Source of the DNA: Numida meleagris
Lineage: Eukaryota; Chordata; Aves; Galliformes; Numididae
Direction of reading: 5' to 3'
Assembly (NCBI RefSeq): GCF_002078875.1
Contig: NC_034411.1
Location: forward strand, 34,180,260-34,244,259
Length of the DNA stretch: 64,000 nucleotides
The notes under the pieces are model-generated. The model was given only the letters and a program-made list of their open reading frames with translations. It did not search any database and had not been told where the DNA came from. Below, piece by piece: positions 1-11,784 of this stretch. Position numbers and translations under genes: made by a program. How positions within the stretch are numbered: position 1 is the stretch's first letter; each line of letters begins with the position of its first letter.

Positions 1-581
1 TGTTCTACATTAGCTAAAGAATATAACCCTAACCCCCCCCCCCCAAAAAAAAAAAAAGTCTACTGATGGAGATGGTCTACTACCAAAACCACACGTGTTA
101 AAAGCATGAGGAATATCTTTTTGTTCCTTCAGAACAACCATCCATACTTCATACTAAGCAGGGTTTGTAATATGGCAATTAATCTAGATTTTCAGGTTCT
201 GCCATGCGGTCTGCAGTATTCTGTGTGAATAACAAACACTTAAAAAACAGGAGTTCTGCGGCAAACTTAAAATCTGCGGTTGTAGATTGAATATAATACA
301 CTTCACATACCTATTATAAATGGTCCTGATGCAACACAAAATGTTTTCCTGTGCAGCTCATGGAAAATAGGCTGATTGCATGGAATAGGGAAGGACACTA
401 ATCATTGTTCATGCAATGTCTCTAAATCATCCATTAGAGCACTTGCTAACAGTGCCAAGTTTTTAAGAGGGTGAGACTCTTCGTTTTTCTCAGTTGTTGA
501 TAATACTTTGAATGGAATCTTGTACTGAATGAAATGAGATAGTGGCTGGAAACCAGGAAGGAAAAGGAGGAGCTAGGCTTT
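1..581. other. Non-coding sequence upstream of first CR1
   Basis: AT-rich sequence with no open frame or repeat that I recognise, apart from the C/A homopolymer pair at its start. No promoter or exon signal stands out. Confidence 0.6.
33..57. repeat. Homopolymer pair C12-A13
   Basis: A run of 12 C is followed directly by 13 A. The run is preceded by a single CCCTAA-like word, which is not a telomeric array. Such junctions are length-unstable, so the exact counts may be sequencing artefacts. Confidence 0.9.
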
Positions 582-871
582 CTCAGTCTCAAGAAGAGAA
601 GGTTCCAGGACAAGGGTGAATGGTTTTAAACTAAAAGAGGGGAGATTTAGCTTAGATGTTAGGTGGAAATTGTTTTCTCAGAGGGCGGTGAGGCCCTGGC
701 ACTGCTGCCCGGAGAAGCTGTGGATGCCCCATCCCTGGAGGTGCTCAAGGCTGGGTTGGATGGGGCCCTGGGCAGCCTGAGCTGGTGGGTGGCAGCCCGA
801 CCTGTGGCAGGGGTTGAAACTGTTTGGTCTTTAAGGTCCCTTCCAACCCAACTCATTTTATGGTTCTATGA
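582..871 (+). mobile_element. CR1 LINE 3' end, 5'-truncated
   Basis: The stretch follows the CR1 3' region in order: a CTCAAGAAGAGAAGG block, a GACAAGGG..ATGGTTTTAAACT block, GGGGAGATTTAG, GGATGCCCCATCCCTGGAGG, then AAGGTCCCTTCCAACCCAA and a degenerate ATTCTATG-type tail (TTTTATGGTTCTATG). Sequence normally found between the first two blocks is missing, so this is a 5'-truncated, internally deleted copy. It comes from the end of ORF2 and the 3' UTR of CR1, the main avian non-LTR retrotransposon. The reading frame is degraded and the element is inactive. Family is confident; subfamily is not assigned. Confidence 0.93.
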
Positions 872-1668
872 AAAGAAAGAGAAATGATAGAAGTAGAAAG
901 ACGCGTGCAAATAAAAAGGGATCAAGGCAGCTACAGATGATTCAGGCTAGGTGACAGTAGGAAAAGGAGACCTTTGAAGTCTTTTGCTGGGATTTTGTTT
1001 CTTTTTTTCTTTAAACACAAGAAGTAGAACAAAAACAAAATGGACCCTAAAAAATATCACCAAATACAAGATGAAACACTGAAGATAAAATAAGGAAAAG
1101 AAAGAAACAGAAATGGAGAAAGTGCTGTGGAGAATGGTCATACTGTGTTGTAAATAGCAGAAAAGGTTATTCTTTCTCTTTGCATTTTCCTGCCACCTCC
1201 CAACAAATGAAATGTTAAATAAGACACCCAGTTATGGGAAGACTGCCTCAGGAAGAGATGCTAGAGTAAAATCTAAAAGGAAGGAGGTGAAGTAAGAGAA
1301 AGCAGAAAAATAATGACAGGCACATATGTGAAAATACTTTGTAAGGTGTTCTGTACAATTGCAAAAAAAAAAATCTAATTATTATTTGAGACATTGTACA
1401 TGGTACTGATAGATAAGGTCTAGGCCTTAATATAGTGCTTGTAGCCTCAGGAGCAGTAGATTCCAGATTGTACATGCTCCCGCATCCTACGTGGTAATGG
1501 ATGATTTTGTTTGGGCAGCAGAAATGAATCTTAGAGGTCATGATCTCCAACTAAGACCAACCCTCCATAGATGCATGTGTGGGCTTGGAACATGCCAAAA
1601 TCAGTCTTTATGTTGTGTAATTATGTTCAACACCCGATAAATATGGTTGAGATGTTAAAGTGCGTGTG

Positions 1669-1683
1669 TATATATATATATAT
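1669..1683. repeat. Short (TA)n microsatellite
   Basis: About seven TA units follow a short GTGTG run. It is a simple repeat of the kind common in vertebrate intergenic DNA. Confidence 0.9.
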
Positions 1684-1910
1684 TGAACAATCATGTGAGC
1701 GCTGCATGTTTGTCAAATATTTTAATCTGTGGACCAAATGTGGAATTTGTAGCCAGCTTGAAGCTGTAGGTAGCCGTGGGGATTTCTTTATAGGGTCTGA
1801 TTTGGTGTTTTTTTTGTTTTATTTTTTTCCAGGTTCGGTAAATATTCTTGTATCCCATCATGCTGCTTGTTCTCCAAAACTGAGTGGGAATTTAAGAAAG
1901 GAAATTAAAT

Positions 1911-1940
1911 TTCCAGAGGATTTTGGAAAATCCTCTGGAA
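1911..1940. repeat. Perfect 14-bp-arm inverted repeat with 2-bp spacer
   Basis: The left arm TTCCAGAGGATTTT (1911-1924) and the right arm AAAATCCTCTGGAA (1927-1940) are exact reverse complements separated only by GG. A T/T mismatch stops the pairing immediately outside. It is AT-rich at the centre and could extrude as a cruciform or form a hairpin in RNA, but the two-base loop is too tight for an RNA hairpin without opening a pair. It does not look like a miRNA precursor because the stem is too short. Confidence 0.9.
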
Positions 1941-4900
1941 TGGAATGGAAAAACAACCCAGAACTTTGATACGGAAGAGTATTTATGTTGTGCGCTGTGC
2001 ACGAAAAGGGGAGGGAAGGATGAAATGCTTTACTGCCTTCAAACAAATTGCTTATGTGCATTCTAAGACAGATCTCTTTGCATCTTGGGCCTTTTCACTT
2101 ATTGCATTAATGTAGCTACAAGTTATATGTTAGTTTACTATTTTAAAATTTCCTCTTTAGGGAATGAAATATTTCCATATTAGCATGGCAGAAAATTCCT
2201 CAAAAGAGTGCTATGGTTTTACTTACTAATTAGGAAAATCTTTTTAATTCTGTAGACTAAAAGAGAGCAGAATGTTTTCCATATAAGTAGCTAGCCATTA
2301 TGCACCACCTAGCCTAGCACAATAGCCTTTATTTTCCTTCATTCATGGATTTCTTACAAAAACATGATATTGTTCTCATTTGCAAGCTACCATAGATGCT
2401 TGTAGCAAAGAATTTCATACGTTTTCTGAACTGTCTATATAAATGAAGATTAGACTTTTTAGTACAGCTACTGATTTTCATCCGCTTTTTGTAGAAAAAA
2501 ATTCATAATATTCTGTGGATTCTGAATTTAAAAAGCAGAACACTGAATTTTGATTTTTGTTGTGTTTTAAATTCATTTAGAACAAGAAGAATTGTCGCCT
2601 TTTTGAACAGTAAAGAAAATCTTAAAATCTTTTAATAGGAGATGTTCTGATACTGCTAGAAATACATTACAAAATGGTGCTTTGAGTAAACTGGCAAGAA
2701 GTTGGAGCATGATATTTGTAAATACAATAGCATGGCAGCCTAAAGTTACAATGTGTTTTATAACTTCTACTGTATTGAGATGGTGGCGTGAGTTATCTTA
2801 TTCCAGAATGAAAAGCTTGCTCCACAAGACAAAAAATTCATCTGCAGTTATGCTTGTTACAGAAAGCATCATGGTACCTGAACCTCTACGGAACTCAGGC
2901 TGTTAGCTCTGCAGGGCTTGAGCCCATGAATACTTTGAGCTGAAGGGCTCCACCGTGGCTGCTTTTGTGACACATGGAAAATCCTCAAAAACTGTGGCCT
3001 TAGGGACTAAGAGAGAGAAGTCACTTGGTTGGTGCTGCTGTCTTGCACCCTAGTCTTTGCAGCACTGCCCCGTAGTACCTAACAGGTTTTACTTCATAAG
3101 GAAGGTGAGCAGCAGTGTGTCATGTAGTGTAAACTTTGCAGTATTTGGGGGGCTTAATGGGTAAAAAGCATATAGTATCACCAGCAGCACTGTTCTGCCG
3201 TGGATTTCTTTAAGCTGATCTTCACCAGTATGGGAAGTTGAGTGGAGAGGCAGAACATAAATCCGCATTGTAGTGGTAGGAGCTAAGGGTCTGAGCTAGG
3301 TCTGTAGCATGAAGCCATTGATAGCTTCTCTCTCGAGAAAGCAATGTTTTGTTATGCAGGCTTTTAGAGGAGCATCTGTCAGCAGAGGAAGGAGGGCACT
3401 GAGCTGCCTCATTAACCGATCCAGATGAGGAAGGCACTCACCTTTAGTAGCTCCTTCTCAGTGTCCCCACTTTGTTTCTCTGTTTTCCCCTGGTGTGCTG
3501 TTAGGAAGAGTCAAGAAAGCCTTTTGCACTGTCTTCATCTAAAAAAGAGAACCCATGCCCCTCTTCCCATGGGTAACCTCATTTTTAGCAGCTTAACTAA
3601 AGAAAGGTTTTGCCTCATCCTCTGAGCTGCTAAGGGCCCCATCTGCTCTGTGACTGCTGTAAGAGACAGAGTTGATCAAACATTTTAAGAGACCAAAGTA
3701 GAGCTCTTCTGCAGCACCATGGTGATTTTTTCTGTAAAAATTATAATTCTCTCCTGCCCACTGGAGATCTCACACTGGTTCAGGAGCGCTTGCTCACATA
3801 ACAGTATCAGGAGTTCAGATGTTTCTATGCAATGATGACCTTTTTCAAAAGATACAAAGATACTTTTCGTGTTCCAGACTGTGTAGGTATAGTAATTTTT
3901 TGTTAAATATTTTGATAATGAGGTTTTAGGAACAAAAGGATTTGGTTCTTCAGGGCTTTACCCTATTATTCAGCCTTGTTAATTTAAGTAGATTTTTCCC
4001 TTATTCCAACTATATTAAGTTGAACAGTTGTTTTTGATTAGTGTTCATAAGCATACCAAATCTACAGTGTTTCTCACTGAATAGATTTTGAATTCAAAAT
4101 GTCCCAAAATATTAGTATTGGAATCATGTAATATCTTATCTCAAATATCTCTTTCTGTAATATGGTAGCTGGCTTCAACTTTTGTAATACTGAAAGGTTC
4201 TGCCTCGTAAATAATGCATATGTGTTAGGCCTCTATTCAGTATTCTGTCTATTGTTTTCTGTTATCTTTCTTCTTTATGCAGTTCTGATGTAAAATGAAG
4301 ATGATTTTAGACATATTCCCCCAGGACAAGAAAACTGTTAGTAAAATTCAATACTCTTTCCTGCAGAAATTTGAATATAATCTGAATGCATTAAAATTAA
4401 TCTTAAAAGGCAGCATTCTTTGCCAAAAGGTATCAATAGTCATTTTTGCACCAAGTAAAAAAGTATTTTGTATGTGCTAGTAGTCTGCAGCTATCTTTCA
4501 GCAGTCATAAAGAAAACTCAAGGAATGACTTTCAGAGGTCATTTTACAGTTTATTAGAATGTTAATATAACAAGTTTTATTTGTTAGAATTCTTGATATT
4601 TTGCAAGCCAATGGACTATCTTCAGTGCTGCAGCATATGTTGAGCAATTGCTTCCTGGGGATAGCAAGGAGGCAGGTTCAGTTTGGATTGGTTTCATGTG
4701 TACTGCTGGCTCTGAAAAATCCATGTACAGCCTCTGCCAGGTTCTCTGTTTTATAAAAACGAGGGGTCAGCAGAGAGGCATTGTGCATCCCGCAGCTGTT
4801 TATTGTGTTGTACGTGTAGTTTTCTCAAAAATTCAACGTTTTTGAAGTAAAGAGATCTTCCCCTGAGGCTCAGCCTGGCATACTGTATTTGTTGAAGTTG

Positions 4901-6828
4901 TTCTTTAAACTGCCCCAAACACAGTAATACAAAATCGTAAAGACGTAAAAGTGAAAAAGTACTTTAATGGGCTGTGTATAAATGCAGCTCCCTGAATGAA
5001 ATAGCAGTTGTGACAGATTCTCATAGTTCATTATTCACAATTCAGAAGACAGCTTGCTAAATATTTTTAGCTTACAGCATACAAACAGATCATACATAAA
5101 ATAATTATATGTCAGACCATATGCCTTGAAAGTATTATTCTGTGTAAGGGGCCTTAAAGAGTCTGTATCACTTAAGCATTTTGGAAAGACGTGTTGTCAT
5201 TGAAGATGAAATATATGCACTGTATAGACAAGGACTGTGAACAGTCCCAAATTGATGCATACTACAGTAGTAAATAATCCAGATAGCTGAGTTTATCTAC
5301 TCAGATATGTATATCTATCACACTTAGAGCTGTATCAAACAGTTATAGATACGGCAGCATAATCTTTCTCTCATTGGAGGTAGATGCTGCCTCAGTTTCC
5401 ATCAGATAAAATCTATTAAATGGAAGAATGACTACTTTTAAACTCATCTTATTTTTTCTCAATTATTGGTGCAGTACTTGGCAATTTTACTACTTTGCAG
5501 CTGGGTTGAAATGCCTGTTTTGTCCAAACATAGTGCAGGCACTAGAAGTAGTGGTTTTTCATCACTTGTGAGATTCTTCGGTTTTGCACGCAGCCGGTCG
5601 TGTAGACAGAAGAAAGGAGAGTAGAGCAGTGGCAGAGAAAGAGTGGCCTGAAGAGGTGCAGCTCCCACCATGATGCAGCAGCAGCAATTTCATCAAACAC
5701 ATCAAAGCCCCGACTTGATTCTGTCTTAATTTAATCAAATGTGTCTTGTCAGAGTTGAGTGATGACAGAGCTAGGCCCTTCATTTTGTGTAATGTGAGGT
5801 AGGAATTAGCACTTGTCATTTGGGTGAGTGCTGGGGTTTGCATGAAGCTGCAGGGCAGGGAGCAGGAGGAGGGCTGGGCATAGCCATGCTGCTGCTGAGC
5901 AGGCACATGGGCTGCTCCCAGCTCACACAGCAGGAGAGCCCGTGTGTGCTGCCCCGCGGATTGGTCACATGCTGAGTCTTGTTCAATCAGGCTTTGGAAG
6001 GCTCTGGAACAGAGACCAGAAATGGGTCTCTGTTTAGCTCAGCTGTTTCTAACCTCTGAACCTCTCCCTTCTTTTTCATCAGCTTCCTCTGAGAATTGCT
6101 GTATAGGTTCATGATCCTAAATTAATCATTCCTTCAGAGGTGAGCTACACTTAAGCTACAAATAACAAAGCTGCTTCTGGTTTTATCTACTGTGGTGTCT
6201 TACTGCATCTGAGATGTGAAAACCTTTGTTGCCTTTATGAAAGAAGCTCAAATATAGAAAAATTGGGTTTTCTTCCAGCAGTTTACCTAAGTTCCCGAAT
6301 AAACATATTTTCAGTATTATAAATTGCAATCTGTTTGCAGCCATACACAATTAGGAAATATCTATGACTTGCATAAATCTGTAAAGGACTTCTATTAGAC
6401 AATTAAAGAATAGAGGGGAATTTTAAGTACAGATAGGGATCTTATGTGTTACACAAATTGGCTCTTTGTTCGGTCAAGCGCATGATGCTTAGATCATCAG
6501 GTTTCTTAAAGCAAACACAAGATCAGGACTGGTGCAATCTGTACGTGCTTGATCTAGGTTTTATTTTTCAAACAGTGAAATATAAAGTGAATGAGGCTGG
6601 GGAGGCAGCTTTCGCTGGATTTGCCAGCTGAACATCCCTCATCCCCACTTCTGTTCAGCTGCTCAGCAAGTGGCACAGCAGTGGTGGCATTTCCACTGAC
6701 CCCACGCTGTGTGCCTTTGCCTCCCCTGGGCACCCCAGTTCAGGAGAAAGGATATAAATCTCTCTGATTCACAGCTGGGCCAGACCCAAGTCTGTTTGTT
6801 ACGTCCAACTGGTTTGTGACAGACGATT

Positions 6829-6844
6829 CAAGGTATATACCTTG
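6829..6844. repeat. 16-bp perfect palindrome
   Basis: CAAGGTATATACCTTG is its own reverse complement. It may be a chance palindrome or a dimer-type protein binding site; nothing nearby decides this. Confidence 0.8.
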
Positions 6845-7351
6845 TTTCTTCTATCCATCTCATGGAATCCTTTCCCAAGACCGAAGAGCAGAATGGAAAC
6901 TGTACTGGTTTCTTATTCTTACTGTGTAAAAGAGGCGAGGCCCAGTATGCCACTGTTAAACAGTGCTTAACAGGACACAACTGTGTGAAGATACTGTGTG
7001 CATGCTTAGTTCAACAGATTTTATTGTTACAAATAAAAATAACTTCTAAAAATAAATCCCTACATTATTCTGAAGCGTTAGCAAACCTTTTTTTTTTTTG
7101 CATTTTCTATTTAAATAAGGCATAAAATAAAAAAAAGCAAACGAAGATGACCTATTGCTATTAGAGAATTCATAGCAGGACCTCTGTGAGTGTGGTGAGC
7201 TAGCAGAGCATGGAGTTTCCATTACATAAATTATTTGATTTGAAAGTTTCATCCTGAGGTGTAGATGCAGATACCTTAAATCACAGAAACTAAATACAGG
7301 GTAGATTTTTATAATATTTAAACTTCTGCATGTAAAATTGTGCCACTGTTG

Positions 7352-7412
7352 CTTGTAAATATGCTAAGCGCCTCCTGTAGTGTCTTGTAAATATGCTAAG
7401 CACCCCCTGTAG
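7352..7412. repeat. Tandem duplication, 29-bp unit, 32-bp period
   Basis: Two copies of a 29-bp unit lie at 7352-7380 and 7384-7412, separated by TGT. They share CTTGTAAATATGCTAAGC and CCTGTAG and differ at only two positions in the middle of the unit. It is a recent local duplication. Confidence 0.92.
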
Positions 7413-7678
7413 TTAGTTCCCCCACTACCATTATAAATGAGAGCAAAGAATATGTATTTCTTCCATTATAGCTTCTTTTCCCAGGTGTAAATCTGCTGTT
7501 TTGTTTGGCATTACCAGCTCAGCTGTTTGACTGACAGGTTTTGGAGTTTGCCATAATTGTGAGCTGTGCTTGCAGTCGCTCTGCTTTGGAGTCAGCAGGG
7601 AATGGTGCTGCATGGTGTTTTTTCAAAAAAAAGAGCTCTGCAGCACCAACATCTTATAAATCTTGAAAGCTTCCTCCT

Positions 7679-7699
7679 CCCCCCCCCCCCCACACACAC
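7679..7699. repeat. C13 run followed by short (AC)n
   Basis: Thirteen C residues run straight into ACACACAC. The opposite strand is a G-run. The exact length is unreliable in most sequencing chemistries. Confidence 0.88.
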
Positions 7700-8738
7700 T
7701 TCTTTCCTCTCTTGGTATCTTTCAAATTACTGTAATGGCACAGTTCCTTTTACACTGCAACATCATAGTCTGAGCTGCTGTAATTATAATTGTCTTAGCA
7801 CACCCATTATAGGCCTGGTTTTCTATGTGTTATTGAAAGGTTTTTAGGTCTTTTTGACAGACTGTCTATCAAATGCTTTTCTGCACTTGCTTCCTAGTAT
7901 TAATAACTGCAGCAAAGCAGTATAGGTAGAAGAAGAGAAAATTATTTTCAGGAAAGCCTGGTTAAAACAATGAAAGAGAGACTGATATATAAATGCTACC
8001 TTGGTAAAAAGATGCCAGAGCAATCCCTGGCCAGCCACAATGGGACAAAGCTGTCCCAGCTGTAGACCAGATTTCTGGACCACATTTGTGTGCTACAAAG
8101 CCCAGGCAGTGCTGTGGGGCTGCCTTTCTGCAGGGGCTGCCATGTGGCATGTCGAGCCTGCTGCCTGCAGCGTCCCTGTGCCTTGATCTGCTCTGCACCA
8201 TGGTCCAGCTGTGAGAGCCCTCTCCTGGCTCAGGCACCTGGAAAGAGCTAGTTATTCACTTTGGGGGAGGTTCAGGACAAACACGATGAGTCCTGAGCTG
8301 GTTCTTCAGTTTGCAGAAGGAGGCCTTTCCAAACCCAGTGGTTCTGCTTTTCCTATTTCCCCATCGTTTGAGCGGGCAGCCCAAGAAGTATTAAGTGGTA
8401 GTTTGTGGATCAAGAAGCTGATATTGCTCACTCATTGTGCAACTCTCCTTTTCCCACTGATTTGCACTGAACAGTGCTAGGTTACTTGTTTTAAGTGGTA
8501 ATTCAGAAATCATTTATTATGTACTAAAACTGAAATATCCCTATTGACTAATGGACGATAGTCAGTAGAGTTTATCTGAAATAATGCCAGCTTGATGAAG
8601 GACAACACTGTTTGGTCATACCTCTGAGTTTAGGCTTTAACTTAATCATCTTTTTCTTCTTTAAAGAGCTGCTGTTGCTGTTGAGATACAGTTTCTGATA
8701 TTATCTTGGCTGCTATATCTTTGTTTTACTGTATTGCT

Positions 8739-8775
8739 GAAAATTTATTATTTCAGCCGAAATTTGTTATTTCAG
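8739..8775. repeat. Imperfect 18-bp tandem duplication
   Basis: GAAAATTTATTATTTCAG is followed almost directly by CGAAATTTGTTATTTCAG. Two mismatches separate the units. Confidence 0.7.
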
Positions 8776-9840
8776 TTTGTTGTTTGGCAAGCGTATGATT
8801 CTAGGTCTCTGAGCAGACCACCCAGTGTTGTGCTACTGTTCTGTAGGTTCTGCTAAAATGGTGTCGTATTTCTCTTACTATGTTCATCAACATATATGGT
8901 ATACTTCACATACTTCATACTTCTTTTTCTGGTATTTATTAATTTATGTGCTAGTTTTCTGCTTTCAACAAAAGCAAACATAATTGTCTTTATATACTTT
9001 CAGGTGAAGAATGGCTTACATACCAGGAAAAAACAAAAACAAAATGGTATTGGGCATAAATAGCTTCTGAGTATTTTCTAACATTCTCTTATATATTATG
9101 TGGTTAACAGGGAGGCCTGCCTGGTTTAAGAGCAAACCTGCGCAGAAAACAGATTGGAAAAATCAGAGTGTGCGTCTAGAGAGTTTTCAGAAACACAGTT
9201 TTACTTGTGCAAGGAATGAGGAACTGTGGAAGATGTAGTAAAACTTAAGCATGTAGAGTGATTTTTTTTTTTTAAATACTAATAGTGCTAACACGTATTA
9301 AAAACCATACATAATATTGGAGACCCAAATGCTAAAGGGCTGTTAGCTGGATGAAATTCTGAATAGACTAGAAAATAATCAAGAATATGTTTTTAAAGAC
9401 TTAAGAAACTTGGGGTGTTATGTCTTTCTGCATCATTTTTTGTGTGTCATTTGGGATTTTATTTATGTTTTTTTGTAGGCTGCATTGCTTAGCTTCAATT
9501 TTCTAAAAAGTAATTCTATAATGACGTGCCGGTAGAAATGAGCTAGATTTATTATACCTCTGTAACTGATTACCAATAACTTGTTGCGGCACATTATTTC
9601 ACCTTGCTTTAAGCTGGTTGTCTCAAAAGATAAAGCGTGAAGAATGCTCTTACACTCTCTACTCGTACTTTTTCCTGCTTCTGTTAAACATTTCTATTAA
9701 ATATTTTATTCAACATTTGGTGTGGTAAATTGGGTGCCTTTTGTAAAATCAGAGGTTGTTTTCTTTCTAGAGCCTTAAACTTAGTATTGGGGAGGCGTCA
9801 GCATTACAAAACTGCAATTTTGAGTAGTTGGTCTCGTTTG

Positions 9841-9857
9841 TTTTTTTTTTTTTTTTT
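9841..9857. repeat. Poly-T (T17)
   Basis: Homopolymer of 17 T. No retroposed body is recognisable next to it, so it need not be the tail of a minus-strand insertion. Confidence 0.9.
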
Positions 9858-10187
9858 CTGATATTGCTCCATGTAGGGCTGTATTTTAGTTTGCCTTCTG
9901 AACTCAGTCTGGAGTGTATAGGAAACACAAGCTCATTTTCTTGGTATTTTTTCTCCTACTAATATAGAAAGCAAGAAAAAGGTAGAAATTGGGGAAATTC
10001 TGTTTTTTCTAAAACAAAGAATGGATACTTTTGGAATTCTTTTCTCAGTACTAGTCAGAGAAAGTACTTTCGCTCCACAAACTTGATTCGCATATCACTT
10101 TACCAATTCCTGAACAGATTCTTCTTATAGCTTTTCCTACTTTTGTTGTTGTTTTTATTGTTATTTGACTAGGAAGTCAACTGAATG

Positions 10188-10202
10188 AAAAAAAAAAAAA
10201 AA
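10188..10202. repeat. Poly-A (A15)
   Basis: Homopolymer of about 15 A preceded by GAATG. It lies 78 bp upstream of a second A-run; no target-site duplication was found around it. Confidence 0.85.
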
Positions 10203-10279
10203 GTATTTATACCTCTTTTTTCAATGGAATCACGTTTCCCAAAAAAGAGAGTGTTACAAATGAACACTGCTGGTCTGTT

Positions 10280-10295
10280 AAAAAAAAAAAAAAAA
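10280..10295. repeat. Poly-A (A16)
   Basis: Second A-run of about 16, close to the one at 10.19 kb. The sequence between the two runs contains no repeat that I recognise. Confidence 0.85.
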
Positions 10296-11068
10296 GCTGG
10301 TTGGTTTAGAATCCAAGCTCTTTGAAAACACTTAGTACGTGCTTAAGTAATGTCTCTCAAAACTGAAGATGAATTCAAGAAAATGAATGAAGACTGTTCC
10401 TTTTTTACTATATAGTTTTTGTTCTTAATGTTGTGGCTTTCAAGGTAATCACTGATGCGTCCCAAAAATTTTGTGGTTACATGACAACCTAAAAGATGTG
10501 AATTATTGGGCAAAACATGGGAAGACATAGGAGCCTCTTGTACCTTCCAGTATCTGAATGTATTTTTTGGTGTTATAAAAAATAATAATAATTTTGCTCT
10601 AGTTCTATACAATATATATTATACTTCAGTTAATCTGCATTTTTTGGTATGAATATTTATATCAGTTGGATACAATCAGTGCTGGATGTTTTGTTTGGCT
10701 GTAACTCATGCTGCTGTTCTGTGCAGCTATCTGCTGTAAAACTTGTCTTCTCAAACTGTCCATGTGCCTCATGGCTTTTTCCTTCATTTTGCTTGATTTT
10801 CTTCATGTTAACATAAATCCCTGTTGTAATACCTTCCATTACAGCACAAACATGCATAAAAGTGCTATTCTGCTAGCTTTTCCTGGTGTGTTGTCACAGG
10901 ATGGTTTAACTGATAATGCAATTTAAGCAATTTCCAACAACTCGACAGCCCTACTCAGTGAGTTCTGGCAGTTACTGTCCCCTTTCTTCCCTCCAACTGT
11001 ATGGTGTAGATGTTTGACAGTGTTCATACCTGAGTCTCTGGCCTGACCAGGCAGCAGGCCCAGGAAGT

Positions 11069-11098
11069 GGGCCTTGGGGACAGAGGGGCGGTGGGGGG
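11069..11098 (+). other. Potential G-quadruplex motif
   Basis: Four G-runs (GGG at 11069, GGGG at 11076, GGGG at 11085 and seven G at 11092) are separated by loops of 4, 5 and 3 bases. This meets the usual G3+/loop 1-7 rule. It lies about 160 bp upstream of the mariner remnant. No gene or promoter is visible nearby, so a role is unproven. Confidence 0.8.
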
Positions 11099-11260
11099 GT
11101 ATGGAGCTCCTAAACTCTTGGACCCTCCAGTAGTGGAGATACCCACAGTATCCTCAAAGAGAAGCATGACTAATGGTAAATCGACCCCTACATGTATTAA
11201 ATGTAGTATCTGCTTAGCAGAGCAGCCTACTAGGATAAATTCATATAGTTGTATCAGTGC

Positions 11261-11784
11261 TGCTCCAAAAATATAACGCCTCCTATTTTGTTATGTTAGG
11301 CTGTGACAATAGAGGTGGATGTTGGTGGTGTGGCTGTAGAGATTGAGCCGTTCCCCCAACATTCTGTTATGTGTTGTGGCAGATGGCAGCAGAGTGGCAG
11401 TCTGACAGAATAGTGTCTGGCATGGAAATCGTATGAAGCAAAGGGGTGGAACTGAATTCTTCCAAAATTGCACCCATTGACATTCACTGACGCTTGATGA
11501 CCATTTCTAGAGACCAAACAGTGGATGTGAGCACAGTGAGATGATGGGTGGTGCGTTTCAAGAATGGTGACAGGGGCAGTGGGTCATCTCTGCTGGTGCA
11601 AATTTTGATGAGTGCAGCATGCAGATTCTTGTTCATTACTGGCAAAAATGCACAGCTAGTGGTGGTGACTGTTGAAAAATGGTGTTTTGTAGCTGAGTAT
11701 TTGCTTTATTAAACAGTGTTTTATTGTACTCTTTGTGTCTGTTTTAGTTTCCATGGAAATAAATAGGAGACATTATTTTGGGGC
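11261..11784 (-). mobile_element. Internally deleted mariner-type DNA transposon (Galluhop-like)
   Basis: Both ends carry the same terminal sequence in inverted orientation: TGCTCCAAAAATATAACGCCTCCTATTTT on the left, and on the right the reverse complement of CCCCAAAATAATGTCTCCTATTT. Reading inward on the minus strand the element continues TTCCATGGAAACTAAAAC..., then an ACAAAACACCATTTTTCAAC..CACCACCACTAGCTGTGCAT block. The terminal word and this block recur, with changes, at 33.6 and 35.1 kb. At about 524 bp it is less than half of a typical 1.2-1.3 kb mariner, so the transposase is not intact; a minus-strand frame of 73 codons (11296-11517) is only a remnant. Outside the terminal repeats the expected TA target duplication is not clearly preserved. 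The family name rests on recognised chicken mariner sequence, not on a search. Confidence 0.85.

Larger units (their letters stand above)
872..6828. other. Long non-coding stretch
   Basis: About 6 kb of AT-rich sequence without a recognisable gene or interspersed repeat. It holds a short TA repeat, a perfect hairpin at 1.9 kb and a strong-looking but isolated splice-acceptor motif ending at 1832 (a T-rich tract then CCAG). Open frames of up to 132 codons occur on both strands but show no domain, composition bias or splice context pointing to coding. Confidence 0.6.
6845..11068. other. Non-coding stretch with small duplications and homopolymers
   Basis: AT-rich DNA containing the tandem duplication at 7.35 kb, a C-run, and several poly-A/T runs around 9.2-10.3 kb. 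The interval 8.0-8.4 kb is more GC-rich than its surroundings and has overlapping open frames of 60-91 codons on both strands, but I cannot match them to any protein. Confidence 0.6.

Noticed and set aside
25..44. CCCTAACCCC near the window start, resembling telomere repeats.
   Set aside because: Only one unit before a plain C-run; no TTAGGG/CCCTAA array.
1801..1840. Very strong splice acceptor (long T tract, CCAG) followed five bases later by GTAAAT.
   Set aside because: A five-base exon is implausible, the donor is weak, and no alternative donor downstream is convincing. Isolated acceptors are common in AT-rich DNA.
9000..9010. TTTCAG joined to GTGAAG.
   Set aside because: The donor half lacks the G at +5 in the right context and no second donor of good strength follows; likely coincidence.
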